This document shows, piece after piece, positions 6,271 to 15,113 of a stretch of DNA of 41,818 bases; the first letter of the stretch is position 1, and each line of letters starts with the position of its first letter. The notes under the pieces were generated by a model. It saw only the letters and a program-made list of their open reading frames with translations. It searched no databases and was not told the origin of the DNA. Made by a program: the position numbers and the translations under genes. Source of the stretch: Prevotella sp. (GTDB lineage: Bacteria > Bacteroidota > Bacteroidia > Bacteroidales > Bacteroidaceae); assembly GCA_022782305.1 (NCBI GenBank), contig JALFPC010000116.1, positions 1 through 41,818 on the forward strand. The letters run 5' to 3'.

Positions 6271-6313
6271 CTCCTTTGACTATTTCTGCTGATAGTCGAA
6301 ATAGTCAAAGGAG
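6271..6313. terminator. 16-bp perfect hairpin spanning the GH43 stop codon, between convergent genes
   Basis: CTCCTTTGACTATTTC (6271-6286), an 11-nt loop, and the exact reverse complement at 6298-6313. It lies 20 bp after the M48 gene, and its right arm is inside the last codons of the convergent GH43 gene. No U-run follows on either strand. It probably acts as a bidirectional terminator or mRNA 3'-end stabiliser shared by the two converging transcripts. Confidence 0.6.
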
Positions 6314-7824
6314 GCACTACCGCTACCTGTAGCATACATACCAAGGATGCAACCAGTGAATCCTCCCACCACTTCAGTACTCAAGAGTTGTGTGTCGACA
6401 GTGTTGATGATACATGGTTGATGCTGATTGTCAGTCATATATCCAAGGGAATATTTCTTAGGAGAGCATTGTATGGTGAGAGTAACCTTGCTGTCGCTTA
6501 TGGTCATGGGTACAGACTCTTTTACCACCGACATGAGGGTGACGCGCGAGTATACAGACAACTGGCCGTCAAGTGCACGTTTTATGAATATCTCACAATG
6601 CCCATTGTGAATTTGGTAAGCAGTTATTCCCGCTTCATCACCCTTGTTCAATCCCGAGGCATCTACGCAAGAGATGACCGAGCATGAGGCACTCTGCTGG
6701 CGGCGTCCCATGAAGGTAGGGTGGTCATTTTCGGTTAGTGAACTTGCTGATGCTGTCAGCGTTAGTTTATTGTCAGATATACGATATCTCTCCGTTATAG
6801 GGTTTTGGATATGGATCCATTCATGTGAAAGAAGTCCAAACCCTTTGGCTGCTGAATTGCTTATCTTGCATCCCGTGTTGGCAATATCCGTTTTTTCCAC
6901 GAGAGGATTATTGCCGTTAACTACCGGCCATTTGTCTTTCTCCCATACCACAGGTGCGAGGAATGTTTCTCTGCCGATATGATGATAGCTGCCTTCATAT
7001 TGTCTGAATGCGAGCATCGACATCCACCAGTTGCCATCATAATCTTCGATGAGGTCGCCATGCCCAGTGCCCTGGATATTGCTTGACTGTGCATCAACGC
7101 TGCAGTGTGTGAAGATAGGGTTGTGGGGATTGCTCTCATAAGGTCCAAAGATATTCTTGCTTCTGGCCATGGTCAACTTATGCGCAATCTCGGTGCCGCC
7201 TTCTGAGATGAGCAGATAGTAATAATTGTCTTTCTTGTATATATGTGGCCCCTCGGGATAGCGTCCGCCCGTGCCACGCCATATCACCTTACTGTCGGTG
7301 AGTTGCTTTCCCGTGGTTTTGTCTATTTCGCAGAGGGTGATGGCATTGTCGGGATTGCTCACCATATAACATCTGTCGCCATCAAAATACAGAGAAGGAT
7401 CTATGCCGCCCTGCTTGAGATATATGGGCATGCTCCATGGACCACGAGGATCTTTGGCCGTAACCATGAAATTGCCCTTGCCGCCCACATTTGTTGTGAT
7501 CATATAAAAAATGCCATCATGAAATCTGATGGTAGGTGCATAGATGCCTGTCCATGAAGTGGCGCGCTTCAGGTCGAGTTGCTCGTTGCGGTCGATGACA
7601 TATCCTATTTGTTCCCATTTTAGCATGTCGCTGCTTTCGAAGATGGGAACGGCGGGGAAATATTGAAAAGAAGAGCAAACGAGATAATACTTGCCGTTGG
7701 CCTTGCAAACCGAAGGGTCGGGATGGAATCCTGGAATTATCGGATTATTATAGTTGGTGGCATATGCCATAATGGCCACGAGTGAAAGGGCAAGAGAAAG
7801 GAAAAAAGGTCTGATGGTTTTCAT
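6280..7824 (-). CDS. Secreted GH43 glycoside hydrolase (xylosidase/arabinofuranosidase type)
   Basis: 514 residues. A signal peptide (1-~22, ending AYA) is followed by a five-bladed propeller of the GH43 family. The three expected catalytic acids are present: D36 in FHPDPS (base), D142 in GGIDPS (pKa modulator) and E191 in RYPEGPH (acid). A C-terminal beta-sandwich follows (about 325-514). Enzymes of this layout remove xylose or arabinose from xylan, arabinoxylan or arabinan; which substrate cannot be told here. It stands alone on the minus strand, convergent with the M48 gene, and its stop codon lies within a long hairpin. No consensus promoter was seen immediately upstream; the mscL terminator lies between it and mscL. 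Confidence 0.9.
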   Translation of the reverse strand: MKTIRPFFLSLALSLVAIMAYATNYNNPIIPGFHPDPSVCKANGKYYLVCSSFQYFPAVPIFESSDMLKWEQIGYVIDRNEQLDLKRATSWTGIYAPTIRFHDGIFYMITTNVGGKGNFMVTAKDPRGPWSMPIYLKQGGIDPSLYFDGDRCYMVSNPDNAITLCEIDKTTGKQLTDSKVIWRGTGGRYPEGPHIYKKDNYYYLLISEGGTEIAHKLTMARSKNIFGPYESNPHNPIFTHCSVDAQSSNIQGTGHGDLIEDYDGNWWMSMLAFRQYEGSYHHIGRETFLAPVVWEKDKWPVVNGNNPLVEKTDIANTGCKISNSAAKGFGLLSHEWIHIQNPITERYRISDNKLTLTASASSLTENDHPTFMGRRQQSASCSVISCVDASGLNKGDEAGITAYQIHNGHCEIFIKRALDGQLSVYSRVTLMSVVKESVPMTISDSKVTLTIQCSPKKYSLGYMTDNQHQPCIINTVDTQLLSTEVVGGFTGCILGMYATGSGSASFDYFDYQQK

Positions 7825-7895
7825 TATCAGCAGATTAATATATCAGCAGATTAGTAGTATATATAATAAGGTGTGGCAAGAGATAAACAAAAAAG

Positions 7896-7921
7896 GTGTG
7901 GCAAAGCAATCTTTGCCACAC
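7896..7921 (-). terminator. Intrinsic terminator of mscL
   Basis: On the minus strand GTGTGGCAAAG, a 4-nt loop, CTTTGCCACAC (7921-7896), then CTTTTTTGTTT. This is an 11-bp perfect stem with a U-tract, 13 bp past the mscL stop. A partial copy (GGTGTGGCAAG) lies at 7870-7880. Confidence 0.9.
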
Positions 7922-7934
7922 TCAATATATTGTA

Positions 7935-8375
7935 TTACTTGTTGTTTTGCTGTTTGAGCAGGTCACGGATTTCGGTGAGCAGTTTCTCTTCAGCAGTAGG
8001 AGCTGGAGGAGTAGCAGGAGTTTCTTCTTTCTTCTCTTCCTTTTTCTTTTTCTTTGCGAGGTGGTTGATACCCTTGACGAGCATAAACACACAGAATGCG
8101 ATGATGGTGAAATCGATCAGTGTCTGTATGAACGCACCGTAGTTGATGGTGGCAGCCTCCATTTTCTCCACACCCAGGTCAACGGCTGGCAACTCAACTT
8201 TTAGGTCGCTAAAGTTGACACCACCAATAAGCCATCCTATTGGAGGCATGATGATATCGTTGACAATAGACGTTACTATTTTGCCGAAGGCCCCACCGAT
8301 TATAACACCGACAGCCATATCGACAGCGTTACCTTTGACGGCAAACTCCTTAAATTCATTGATGAACTTACCCAT
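7935..8375 (-). CDS. mscL: Large-conductance mechanosensitive channel
   Basis: 146 residues of the MscL family: N-terminal amphipathic helix ([15 protein letters not shown]), TM1 ([20 protein letters not shown]...), periplasmic loop, TM2 ([15 protein letters not shown]), then a lysine-rich cytoplasmic stretch and a C-terminal helix ([15 protein letters not shown]). The channel opens under membrane tension to release solutes in hypo-osmotic shock. The linker [21 protein letters not shown] is longer and more charged than in E. coli MscL but common in Bacteroidota. It is divergent from gapA across a 200-bp region with back-to-back promoters, and has its own terminator. Confidence 0.96.
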   Translation of the reverse strand: MGKFINEFKEFAVKGNAVDMAVGVIIGGAFGKIVTSIVNDIIMPPIGWLIGGVNFSDLKVELPAVDLGVEKMEAATINYGAFIQTLIDFTIIAFCVFMLVKGINHLAKKKKKEEKKEETPATPPAPTAEEKLLTEIRDLLKQQNNK

Positions 8376-8413
8376 AATGATAGTTTTTTAAATTATTTAA
8401 TGTGATTTTGGTG

Positions 8414-8421
8414 CAAATATA
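8414..8421 (-). promoter_or_regulatory. -7 box of the mscL promoter
   Basis: TATATTTG on the minus strand, about 40 bp upstream of the mscL ATG. No TTTG is seen at the right distance (it would fall near 8441-8446, over the gapA -7 box). The two divergent promoters therefore overlap. Confidence 0.5.
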
Positions 8422-8433
8422 AAAAAAAAATTG

Positions 8434-8441
8434 TAATTTTG
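8434..8441 (+). promoter_or_regulatory. -7 box of the gapA promoter
   Basis: TAATTTTG at 8434-8441; the nearest TTTG (8407-8410) is 23 bp upstream, slightly longer than usual. Transcription would start near 8448 and give a leader of about 125 nt. Confidence 0.5.
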
Positions 8442-8503
8442 CGGTCGAAAAGATAAGAAAAGTGCAAATGGGCAGTCTTTTTAGACCATTCCATGTGCTT
8501 TTT

Positions 8504-8517
8504 CCCTGGAGTCAGGG
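8504..8517 (+). promoter_or_regulatory. Small hairpin in the gapA leader
   Basis: CCCTG (8504-8508), GAGT loop, CAGGG (8513-8517). A second weak stem (AGTCT...AGAC) lies near 8474-8487. A 125-nt structured leader before a highly expressed gene could affect mRNA stability. No known riboswitch fold was recognised. Confidence 0.35.
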
Positions 8518-8565
8518 CTATGTAAGTAATAATTTAGGATTGTTTTAAACCCTTTTAAAATATAA

Positions 8566-9582
<1,017 letters not shown>

Positions 9583-9610
9583 TTTTTTTAGTCCGAAAGA
9601 ATATTATTTG

Positions 9611-9633
9611 GCCGTTCAGCATTGCTGGACGGC
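9611..9633 (+). terminator. Intrinsic terminator of gapA
   Basis: GCCGTTCAG (9611-9619), 5-nt loop, CTGGACGGC (9625-9633), then eight T residues. The stem has one G-U pair. The stem overlaps the -33 position of the following miaA promoter. Confidence 0.9.
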
Positions 9634-9651
9634 TTTTTTTTATTACTTTTG
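9621..9651 (+). promoter_or_regulatory. Promoter of miaA-dagK, embedded in the gapA terminator
   Basis: ATTG (9621-9624, three of four bases of TTTG), 19 bp, TACTTTTG (9644-9651). The -33 element is in the terminator loop and right arm. The miaA ATG follows 16 bp after the -7 box, so the leader is only about 10 nt. This rules out a longer miaA reading frame opening at 9608. Confidence 0.6.
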
Positions 9652-9667
9652 CACCCGAAGTTATATT

Positions 9668-10597
9668 ATGTCAACACAGATGATAACCATATTAGGTCCA
9701 ACGGCCAGCGGAAAGACAACTCTGGCTGCCCATCTGGCTGAGCATTTAGGCAATGCTGAGATTATAAGTGCCGACTCACGCCAGGTGTACAGGGGTATGG
9801 ATATAGGTACGGGCAAGGACCTCTGCGACTATACCGTTAATGGTGTGCATATCCCATACCATCTCATTGATATTGCAGATGCTGGCAGCAAGTATAACCT
9901 CTTTCAGTATCAGCATGATTTCGTAAAGGCCTATGATGATATTATGGCGAGGGGAGCCACTCCGATATTATGTGGTGGCACGGGCTTGTATCTCGAGTCG
10001 GTAATAAAGGGTTATCATCTCTCGGCGGTGCCCGAGAATAAGGAATTGCGCGACCGCTTGTCAGACAAGACACTCGAAGAACTAACTGTCATCCTCACTG
10101 AACTCAAAAAGCGCAACGGCAGCAATATGCACAATACCACAGATGTGGACACAGCAAAACGTGCCATCAGAGCCATAGAGATAGAGACAGTCAATGGCGA
10201 GCACCCTATGGCATCTGCAGATGTGCCTAATATTGACACACTGGTGATAGGGGTAGACATAGACCGCGAGGAGCGACGCAGCAAGATATCCAAACGATTG
10301 CGTGACCGCCTCGACAATGGTATGGTGGACGAGATACGCGGATTGCTGGATGGCGGCATACCTGCCGACGATCTGATATACTACGGACTTGAATACAAAT
10401 ATGTGACCGAGTATGCCATTGGTAGGCTGACATACGAAGAGATGTTTGAGAAACTGGAGATAGCCATCCATCAGTTTGCAAAACGCCAAATGACATGGTT
10501 CAGAGGAATGGAACGCAGGGGCACCACCATCCATTGGGTGGACGCCTCGCTGAGCATGGAAGAGAAAATACAATATATTAAACGATTATGGCAGTAG
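9668..10597 (+). CDS. miaA: tRNA dimethylallyltransferase
   Basis: 309 residues from ATG 9668. The P-loop GPTASGKT is at residues 10-17, followed by the family motifs ISADSRQVYRGMDIGTGK and LCGGTGLYLESVIKGY and the late QFAKRQMTWFRGMER. The enzyme transfers a dimethylallyl group to A37 of tRNAs reading UNN codons. Bacteroidota often have two MiaA paralogues; the ADAGSKYNLFQYQHDF region suggests this may be the shorter, divergent one, but I cannot tell from one copy. Its last ten bases overlap the start of the diacylglycerol-kinase-like gene, so the two are coupled. Confidence 0.93.
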   Translation: MSTQMITILGPTASGKTTLAAHLAEHLGNAEIISADSRQVYRGMDIGTGKDLCDYTVNGVHIPYHLIDIADAGSKYNLFQYQHDFVKAYDDIMARGATPILCGGTGLYLESVIKGYHLSAVPENKELRDRLSDKTLEELTVILTELKKRNGSNMHNTTDVDTAKRAIRAIEIETVNGEHPMASADVPNIDTLVIGVDIDREERRSKISKRLRDRLDNGMVDEIRGLLDGGIPADDLIYYGLEYKYVTEYAIGRLTYEEMFEKLEIAIHQFAKRQMTWFRGMERRGTTIHWVDASLSMEEKIQYIKRLWQ

Positions 10598-11523
10598 AGA
10601 CAACAAAATGGGGAGTGCTGTATTGTCCCAAGAAAACCCTGGCTGGCAGTCGCCGCCACCGTGAGAAGATTCAGCGCGCACTGAATGCCAGTGGCATCGA
10701 CTATGATTTTGTGCAGAGCGAGAATATGAACAGTGTGGAGAGACTGGCCACCATGCTCATCAACAATGGATATAAGACGATAATAGTGGTGGGGGGTGAC
10801 GGTGCTCTCAACGACGTGCTCAATTGCCTCATGAATGCCGACAAAGAGGTGAGAGACGGCATAGCCCTTGGAGTTATACCCAATGGACTGGTAAACGACT
10901 TTGCCCGATTCTGGCGTTTCAAGGAGAGTGATATAACCCAGTCGGTGGAATGGCTTGCAAAACGCAGGGTGAGAAAAGTGGATGTGGGATGCATCCATTA
11001 TACCACCGCCGACGGCATAGACCGCCGACGCTTTTTCCTCAATTGTGTGAACATCGGACTTAGTGCCGATATCATGAATCTGCGCCGGCAGGCACGCAAA
11101 CTGCTCGGATCACGCACTTTGTCGTTTATATCATCGCTAATGCTCATGCTCTTTCATCGCCTCGACTACAAGATGCACATCAAGATAAATTCCGACGAGA
11201 TAAATCGCAGGGTGATGACCATGTGCATAGGCAGCGGACGAGGATACGGACAGACACCCAATGCAGTGCCATATAACGGCATGCTTGATGTGTCGGTGGT
11301 GTATCATCCCAAGATAGCACAGTTGGTGGCAGGTATATGGCTGCTCATCACAGGCCGGTTTCTCAATCACCGCAGCGTGCATCCATATCGCACTCGCAAG
11401 GTGGAAATGCTGGAAGCTAAGCATGCCATGGTGGGAGTGGATGGCAGACTGCTCAAGAAACCAGTGGGCAGATATACCATTACGGTAGACCAGGAAGCCA
11501 TACAGTTCCTCATCTCAGACTGA
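10588..11523 (+). CDS. Diacylglycerol/lipid kinase family protein
   Basis: 311 residues of the DAGK catalytic-domain family. The nucleotide loop GGDGALND (residues 69-76) and PNGLVNDFAR (about 97-106) match the family consensus GGDGT(L/I)N and PxGTxNDFAR, except that the usual Thr is Ala and Leu in the two motifs. It probably phosphorylates a diacylglycerol- or sphingoid-type lipid at the membrane; the substrate is unknown. It starts inside the end of miaA (10-bp overlap, another frame), which makes translation coupled, and ends before a good terminator at 11614. Confidence 0.85.
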   Translation: MAVETTKWGVLYCPKKTLAGSRRHREKIQRALNASGIDYDFVQSENMNSVERLATMLINNGYKTIIVVGGDGALNDVLNCLMNADKEVRDGIALGVIPNGLVNDFARFWRFKESDITQSVEWLAKRRVRKVDVGCIHYTTADGIDRRRFFLNCVNIGLSADIMNLRRQARKLLGSRTLSFISSLMLMLFHRLDYKMHIKINSDEINRRVMTMCIGSGRGYGQTPNAVPYNGMLDVSVVYHPKIAQLVAGIWLLITGRFLNHRSVHPYRTRKVEMLEAKHAMVGVDGRLLKKPVGRYTITVDQEAIQFLISD

Positions 11524-11613
11524 CCAAAGGAGATCTTTCCATATCTCAGACAGAGCGGAAATAAATGCCTTATGGTGCAATCATCTGTACAAAAAATGTA
11601 TTTATCATGACAA

Positions 11614-11642
11614 AATCCATTTGCAAAAGTTGCAAATGGATT
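11614..11642 (+). terminator. Intrinsic terminator of miaA-dagK
   Basis: AATCCATTTGCAA (11614-11626), a 3-nt loop, and its exact complement (11630-11642), then G and seven T. The terminator lies 90 bp past the dagK stop. Confidence 0.9.
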
Positions 11643-11679
11643 GTTTTTTTAGAAATAATTGAAATTTTCTATGAATTAT

Positions 11680-11711
11680 TTTGTTTATAACACATAAAAA
11701 TTGTAACTTTG
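11680..11711 (+). promoter_or_regulatory. Promoter of the glycogen operon
   Basis: TTTG (11680-11683), 20 bp, TAACTTTG (11704-11711): exact consensus. It gives a leader of about 90 nt before the debranching enzyme ATG at 11808. Confidence 0.75.
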
Positions 11712-11807
11712 GGGTGGATTGAGAGGAATGTCAACAGCACACCTCCACCAACTATTACTACGTGATAATTATAACTATAAATATTAATACCTTATATAAC
11801 AGGGACT

Positions 11808-13757
11808 ATGAGCTATTTACGATTTGAAAAAGCAGTAATGACTAACTTAGAAGAATCGTTGCACAAGGAATTGTTGCGCACCAATCGTTCCGGAGCATAT
11901 TCATGTTCTACTGTGGTAGATTGCAACACACGCAAATACCATGGACTATTGGTAGTGCCAGTGCCTGAACTGGATGACGAGAATCATGTATTGTTGTCAT
12001 CTATGGATGTGACGGTCATTCAACATGGTGCAGAATTCAATCTCGGTCTGCACAAGTATCAGGGAAACAACTTCAGCCCTAAGGGGCACAAGTACATCCG
12101 TGAGTTTGATTGCGACAAGGTGCCCACCACACTCTATAGGGTGGGAGGTGTGCTATTGAAGAAAGAGGTGGTATTTCAACATTATGAAGACCGTATCCTC
12201 ATACGCTATACACTCGTAGATGCTCATTCTGCCACCACATTGCGATTCCGCCCATTCCTGGCATTCCGCAGCGTGCGACAGTTTACTCATGAGAATTCTA
12301 CCGCCAGTCGTTCGTATGACGAGGTGGAAAACGGAATAAAAACCTGTATGTATGCCGGATATCCCGACCTGTATATGCAGTTTAGCAAAAAGAACACCTT
12401 CGTATATCAGCCCGACTGGTATCGTGGCGTGGAATATCCCAAAGAGCAGGAGCGAGGCTATGCTTCCAATGAAGATCTATATGTGCCGGGATATTTTGAG
12501 ATGGACATCAAAAAGGGTGAGAGCATAGTGTTTGCCGGTTCCACCTCACCATCCAAAACAGGCGGTCTGAAAGCACTGTTTACCAAAGAGGTGGACGACC
12601 GTTCACCACGTGATAACTTCATCCACTGCCTTGTTAACGCAGCACATCAGTTTCATCGCCGCGAAAAGAATGACGATCGTTATCTGTTGGCTGGCTACCC
12701 ATGGTTTAAATCACGCGCCCGCGACACATTCATAGCACTGCCAGGTTTGACCCTTGCGATTGGCGAAGAAGACTATTTTGAACTGGTTATGCAGACAGCC
12801 CAGAAGGGATTGTATGAGTTTATGCAAGATAAACCTCTCACCGTCAAGATAGCAGAGATCGAAAAACCAGACGTGCCATTGTGGGCCATCTGGTCGGTTC
12901 AGCAGTATGCCAAGTTCTGCGGCGAAGGCAAATGCATAGAGAAATACGCCAAACTTGTAGACGATATCATCACATACATAATGGAAGGTGGCCATCCTAA
13001 CCTGCGTCTTGACGACAATGGACTGCTCTATAGCGAAGGCCGCGATGTGGCAGTGACATGGATGAACTCTACGGCCAACGGACGCCCCGTGGTACCACGC
13101 ACAGGATATATCGTTGAGTTTAACGCACTCTGGTATAATGCACTGCGCTTTGGCGCCATGCTCAAGAGGCAGCAGGGAGACGAGGCTGGAGCAACCGAAC
13201 TGGAAAGCAAGGCAGAGGTTACCAAGACATCCTTCGTATCCACATTTCTCAATGAATATGGCTATCTGCTCGACTATGTGGATGGCAACATGATGGACTG
13301 GAGCGTGCGCCCCAACATGATCTTTGCAGTGGCACTCGACTATTCACCACTCAACTCCGACCAGAAACGCGGAGTCTTGGATATCTGCACACGCGAATTG
13401 CTCACACCAAAGGGACTGCGCTCTCTCTCGCCAAAGAGTGGAGGATACAACCCTATGTATGTAGGGCCGCAGACACAGCGCGACTATGCATACCATCAGG
13501 GCACCGCATGGCCATGGCTCGGCGGATTCTATATGGAAGCATGTCTGCGCATGTATAAGCGCACACGACTCAGCTTCATAGAGCGCCAAATGGTGGGATA
13601 TGAGGATGAGATGAGCCGTCATTCTATCGGCACCATATCCGAACTCTTTGATGGCAACCCACCATTCCTGGGACGCGGAGGCATGTCCTTTGCCATGAAT
13701 GTGGCAGAGATTCTGCGTACATTGAAATTATTAGAGAAATATACCTATCAGAAATAA
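11808..13757 (+). CDS. Glycogen debranching enzyme (GH133-type amylo-alpha-1,6-glucosidase)
   Basis: 649 residues. The N-terminal beta-rich domain (about 1-260; NRSGAYSCSTVVDCNTRKYH, then GLLV) and a C-terminal (alpha/alpha)6 domain (about 290-645) match archaeal/bacterial glycogen-debranching enzymes. Typical motifs are WFKSRARDTFIALPGLTLA, YHQGTAWPWLGGFY and IGTISELFDGNPPF. It removes alpha-1,6 branch stubs from glycogen. It heads a three-gene operon with a GT4 transferase (19 bp on) and a GH57-like protein, a common Bacteroidota glycogen cluster. Full length; no anomalies seen. Confidence 0.92.
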   Translation: MSYLRFEKAVMTNLEESLHKELLRTNRSGAYSCSTVVDCNTRKYHGLLVVPVPELDDENHVLLSSMDVTVIQHGAEFNLGLHKYQGNNFSPKGHKYIREFDCDKVPTTLYRVGGVLLKKEVVFQHYEDRILIRYTLVDAHSATTLRFRPFLAFRSVRQFTHENSTASRSYDEVENGIKTCMYAGYPDLYMQFSKKNTFVYQPDWYRGVEYPKEQERGYASNEDLYVPGYFEMDIKKGESIVFAGSTSPSKTGGLKALFTKEVDDRSPRDNFIHCLVNAAHQFHRREKNDDRYLLAGYPWFKSRARDTFIALPGLTLAIGEEDYFELVMQTAQKGLYEFMQDKPLTVKIAEIEKPDVPLWAIWSVQQYAKFCGEGKCIEKYAKLVDDIITYIMEGGHPNLRLDDNGLLYSEGRDVAVTWMNSTANGRPVVPRTGYIVEFNALWYNALRFGAMLKRQQGDEAGATELESKAEVTKTSFVSTFLNEYGYLLDYVDGNMMDWSVRPNMIFAVALDYSPLNSDQKRGVLDICTRELLTPKGLRSLSPKSGGYNPMYVGPQTQRDYAYHQGTAWPWLGGFYMEACLRMYKRTRLSFIERQMVGYEDEMSRHSIGTISELFDGNPPFLGRGGMSFAMNVAEILRTLKLLEKYTYQK

Positions 13758-13776
13758 CTGAAACCGATATAAGACT

Positions 13777-15051
13777 ATGAAAGTACTAATGTTTGGTTGG
13801 GAATATCCCCCACATGTGTTTGGTGGACTCGCCACCGCCAATTACGGTATCAGTCAGGGTTTGCATGCCCAGGGCGACATGGAAATTGTACTGTGCCTCC
13901 CCAAGCCCTTTGGTGATGAGGACCGTAGTGCAGCTCGCATAGTTGCGATGAATTGCGTGCCTATCGCATGGCGCGATGTTGATTACGACTATGTGAAGGG
14001 TCGCATCGGCAATGTCATGGACCCAGAATATTACTATAAGTTGAGAGAGCATATATATGCCGATTTCAACTATATGAATGTCAACGACCTTGGATGTATG
14101 GAGTTTGCAGGTGGATATCCATCAAATCTTCATGAAGAGATAAACAACTATTCGGTGATAGCAGGACAGGTGGCCCGTACTGAGGATTATGATATCATAC
14201 ATGCCCACGACTGGCTCACTTATCCCGCAGGAATACATGCCAAGCAGGTGAGCGGCAAACCATTGTGCATACATGTGCATGCCACCGATTTTGACCGCAG
14301 CCGAGGAAAGGTAAACCCCACCGTATATAGCATAGAGAAAAACGGTATGGATTGGGCAGACTGCATAATGTGTGTGAGTGAGCTCACCCGACAGACCGTC
14401 ATCAACCAGTATCATCAGGACCCACGCAAGGTGTTCACCATGCACAATGCCGTATATCCTCTGCCTAAGGAGTATGATGAGATACCACGTCCAGACCACA
14501 CCAACAAGGAGAAGGTGGTTACATTCCTCGGACGTATCACCATGCAAAAGGGACCAGAATATTTTGTGGAAGCAGCCAATATGGTGCTCCATCGCACCCG
14601 AAACGTAAGGTTCTGTATGGCAGGATCGGGAGATATGATGAACGCCATGATACAACTGGCTGCTGAGCGCGGCATTGCCGACCGCTTCCACTTCCCGGGA
14701 TTCATGCGTGGCAAGGAGGTGTATGAATGTCTCAAGGACTCGGATGTGTATGTGATGCCATCGGTGAGCGAACCCTTCGGTATCTCACCACTCGAGGCCA
14801 TGCAGTGCGGCACTCCTACCATCATATCCAAACAGAGCGGTTGCGCCGAAATCCTTGACAACTGCATAAAGGTGGACTATTGGGACATACACGCATTGGC
14901 AGACGCTATCTATTCAATCTGCGCAAACGAAAGCCTCTTCAACTATCTTAAGGAAGAAGGCAAGCGAGAGGTTGACCAGATTACATGGGAGAAAGTGGGC
15001 GCACGCATCAAGAGCCTGTATGAACGCACACTCAACAATCAGTTGTGGTAA
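13777..15051 (+). CDS. GT4-family glycosyltransferase, probable glycogen synthase
   Basis: 424 residues with a GT-B fold. The N-terminus MKVLMFGWEYPPHVFGGLAT has the glycine-rich acceptor loop of starch/glycogen synthases. The nucleotide-sugar domain holds VVTFLGRITMQKGPEYFVEA, and the E-x7-E motif is EPFGISPLE with E332 and E340. It most likely extends alpha-1,4-glucan using UDP- or ADP-glucose; the donor is not predictable here. Position between a debranching enzyme and a GH57-like protein, with gaps of 19 and 62 bp and no terminator, supports a single glycogen operon. Confidence 0.85.
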   Translation: MKVLMFGWEYPPHVFGGLATANYGISQGLHAQGDMEIVLCLPKPFGDEDRSAARIVAMNCVPIAWRDVDYDYVKGRIGNVMDPEYYYKLREHIYADFNYMNVNDLGCMEFAGGYPSNLHEEINNYSVIAGQVARTEDYDIIHAHDWLTYPAGIHAKQVSGKPLCIHVHATDFDRSRGKVNPTVYSIEKNGMDWADCIMCVSELTRQTVINQYHQDPRKVFTMHNAVYPLPKEYDEIPRPDHTNKEKVVTFLGRITMQKGPEYFVEAANMVLHRTRNVRFCMAGSGDMMNAMIQLAAERGIADRFHFPGFMRGKEVYECLKDSDVYVMPSVSEPFGISPLEAMQCGTPTIISKQSGCAEILDNCIKVDYWDIHALADAIYSICANESLFNYLKEEGKREVDQITWEKVGARIKSLYERTLNNQLW

Positions 15052-15113
15052 TCTCCACACCTTATTATATATAATATAAACAAAGACAAAACAATCTAAA
15101 AAATCCAAGCGTT

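Noticed and set aside
14122..14691. A 189-codon minus-strand frame inside the GT4 gene
   Set aside because: It is antisense to a conserved glycosyltransferase with intact motifs; its His/Cys/Tyr-rich composition is a shadow of the sense codons.
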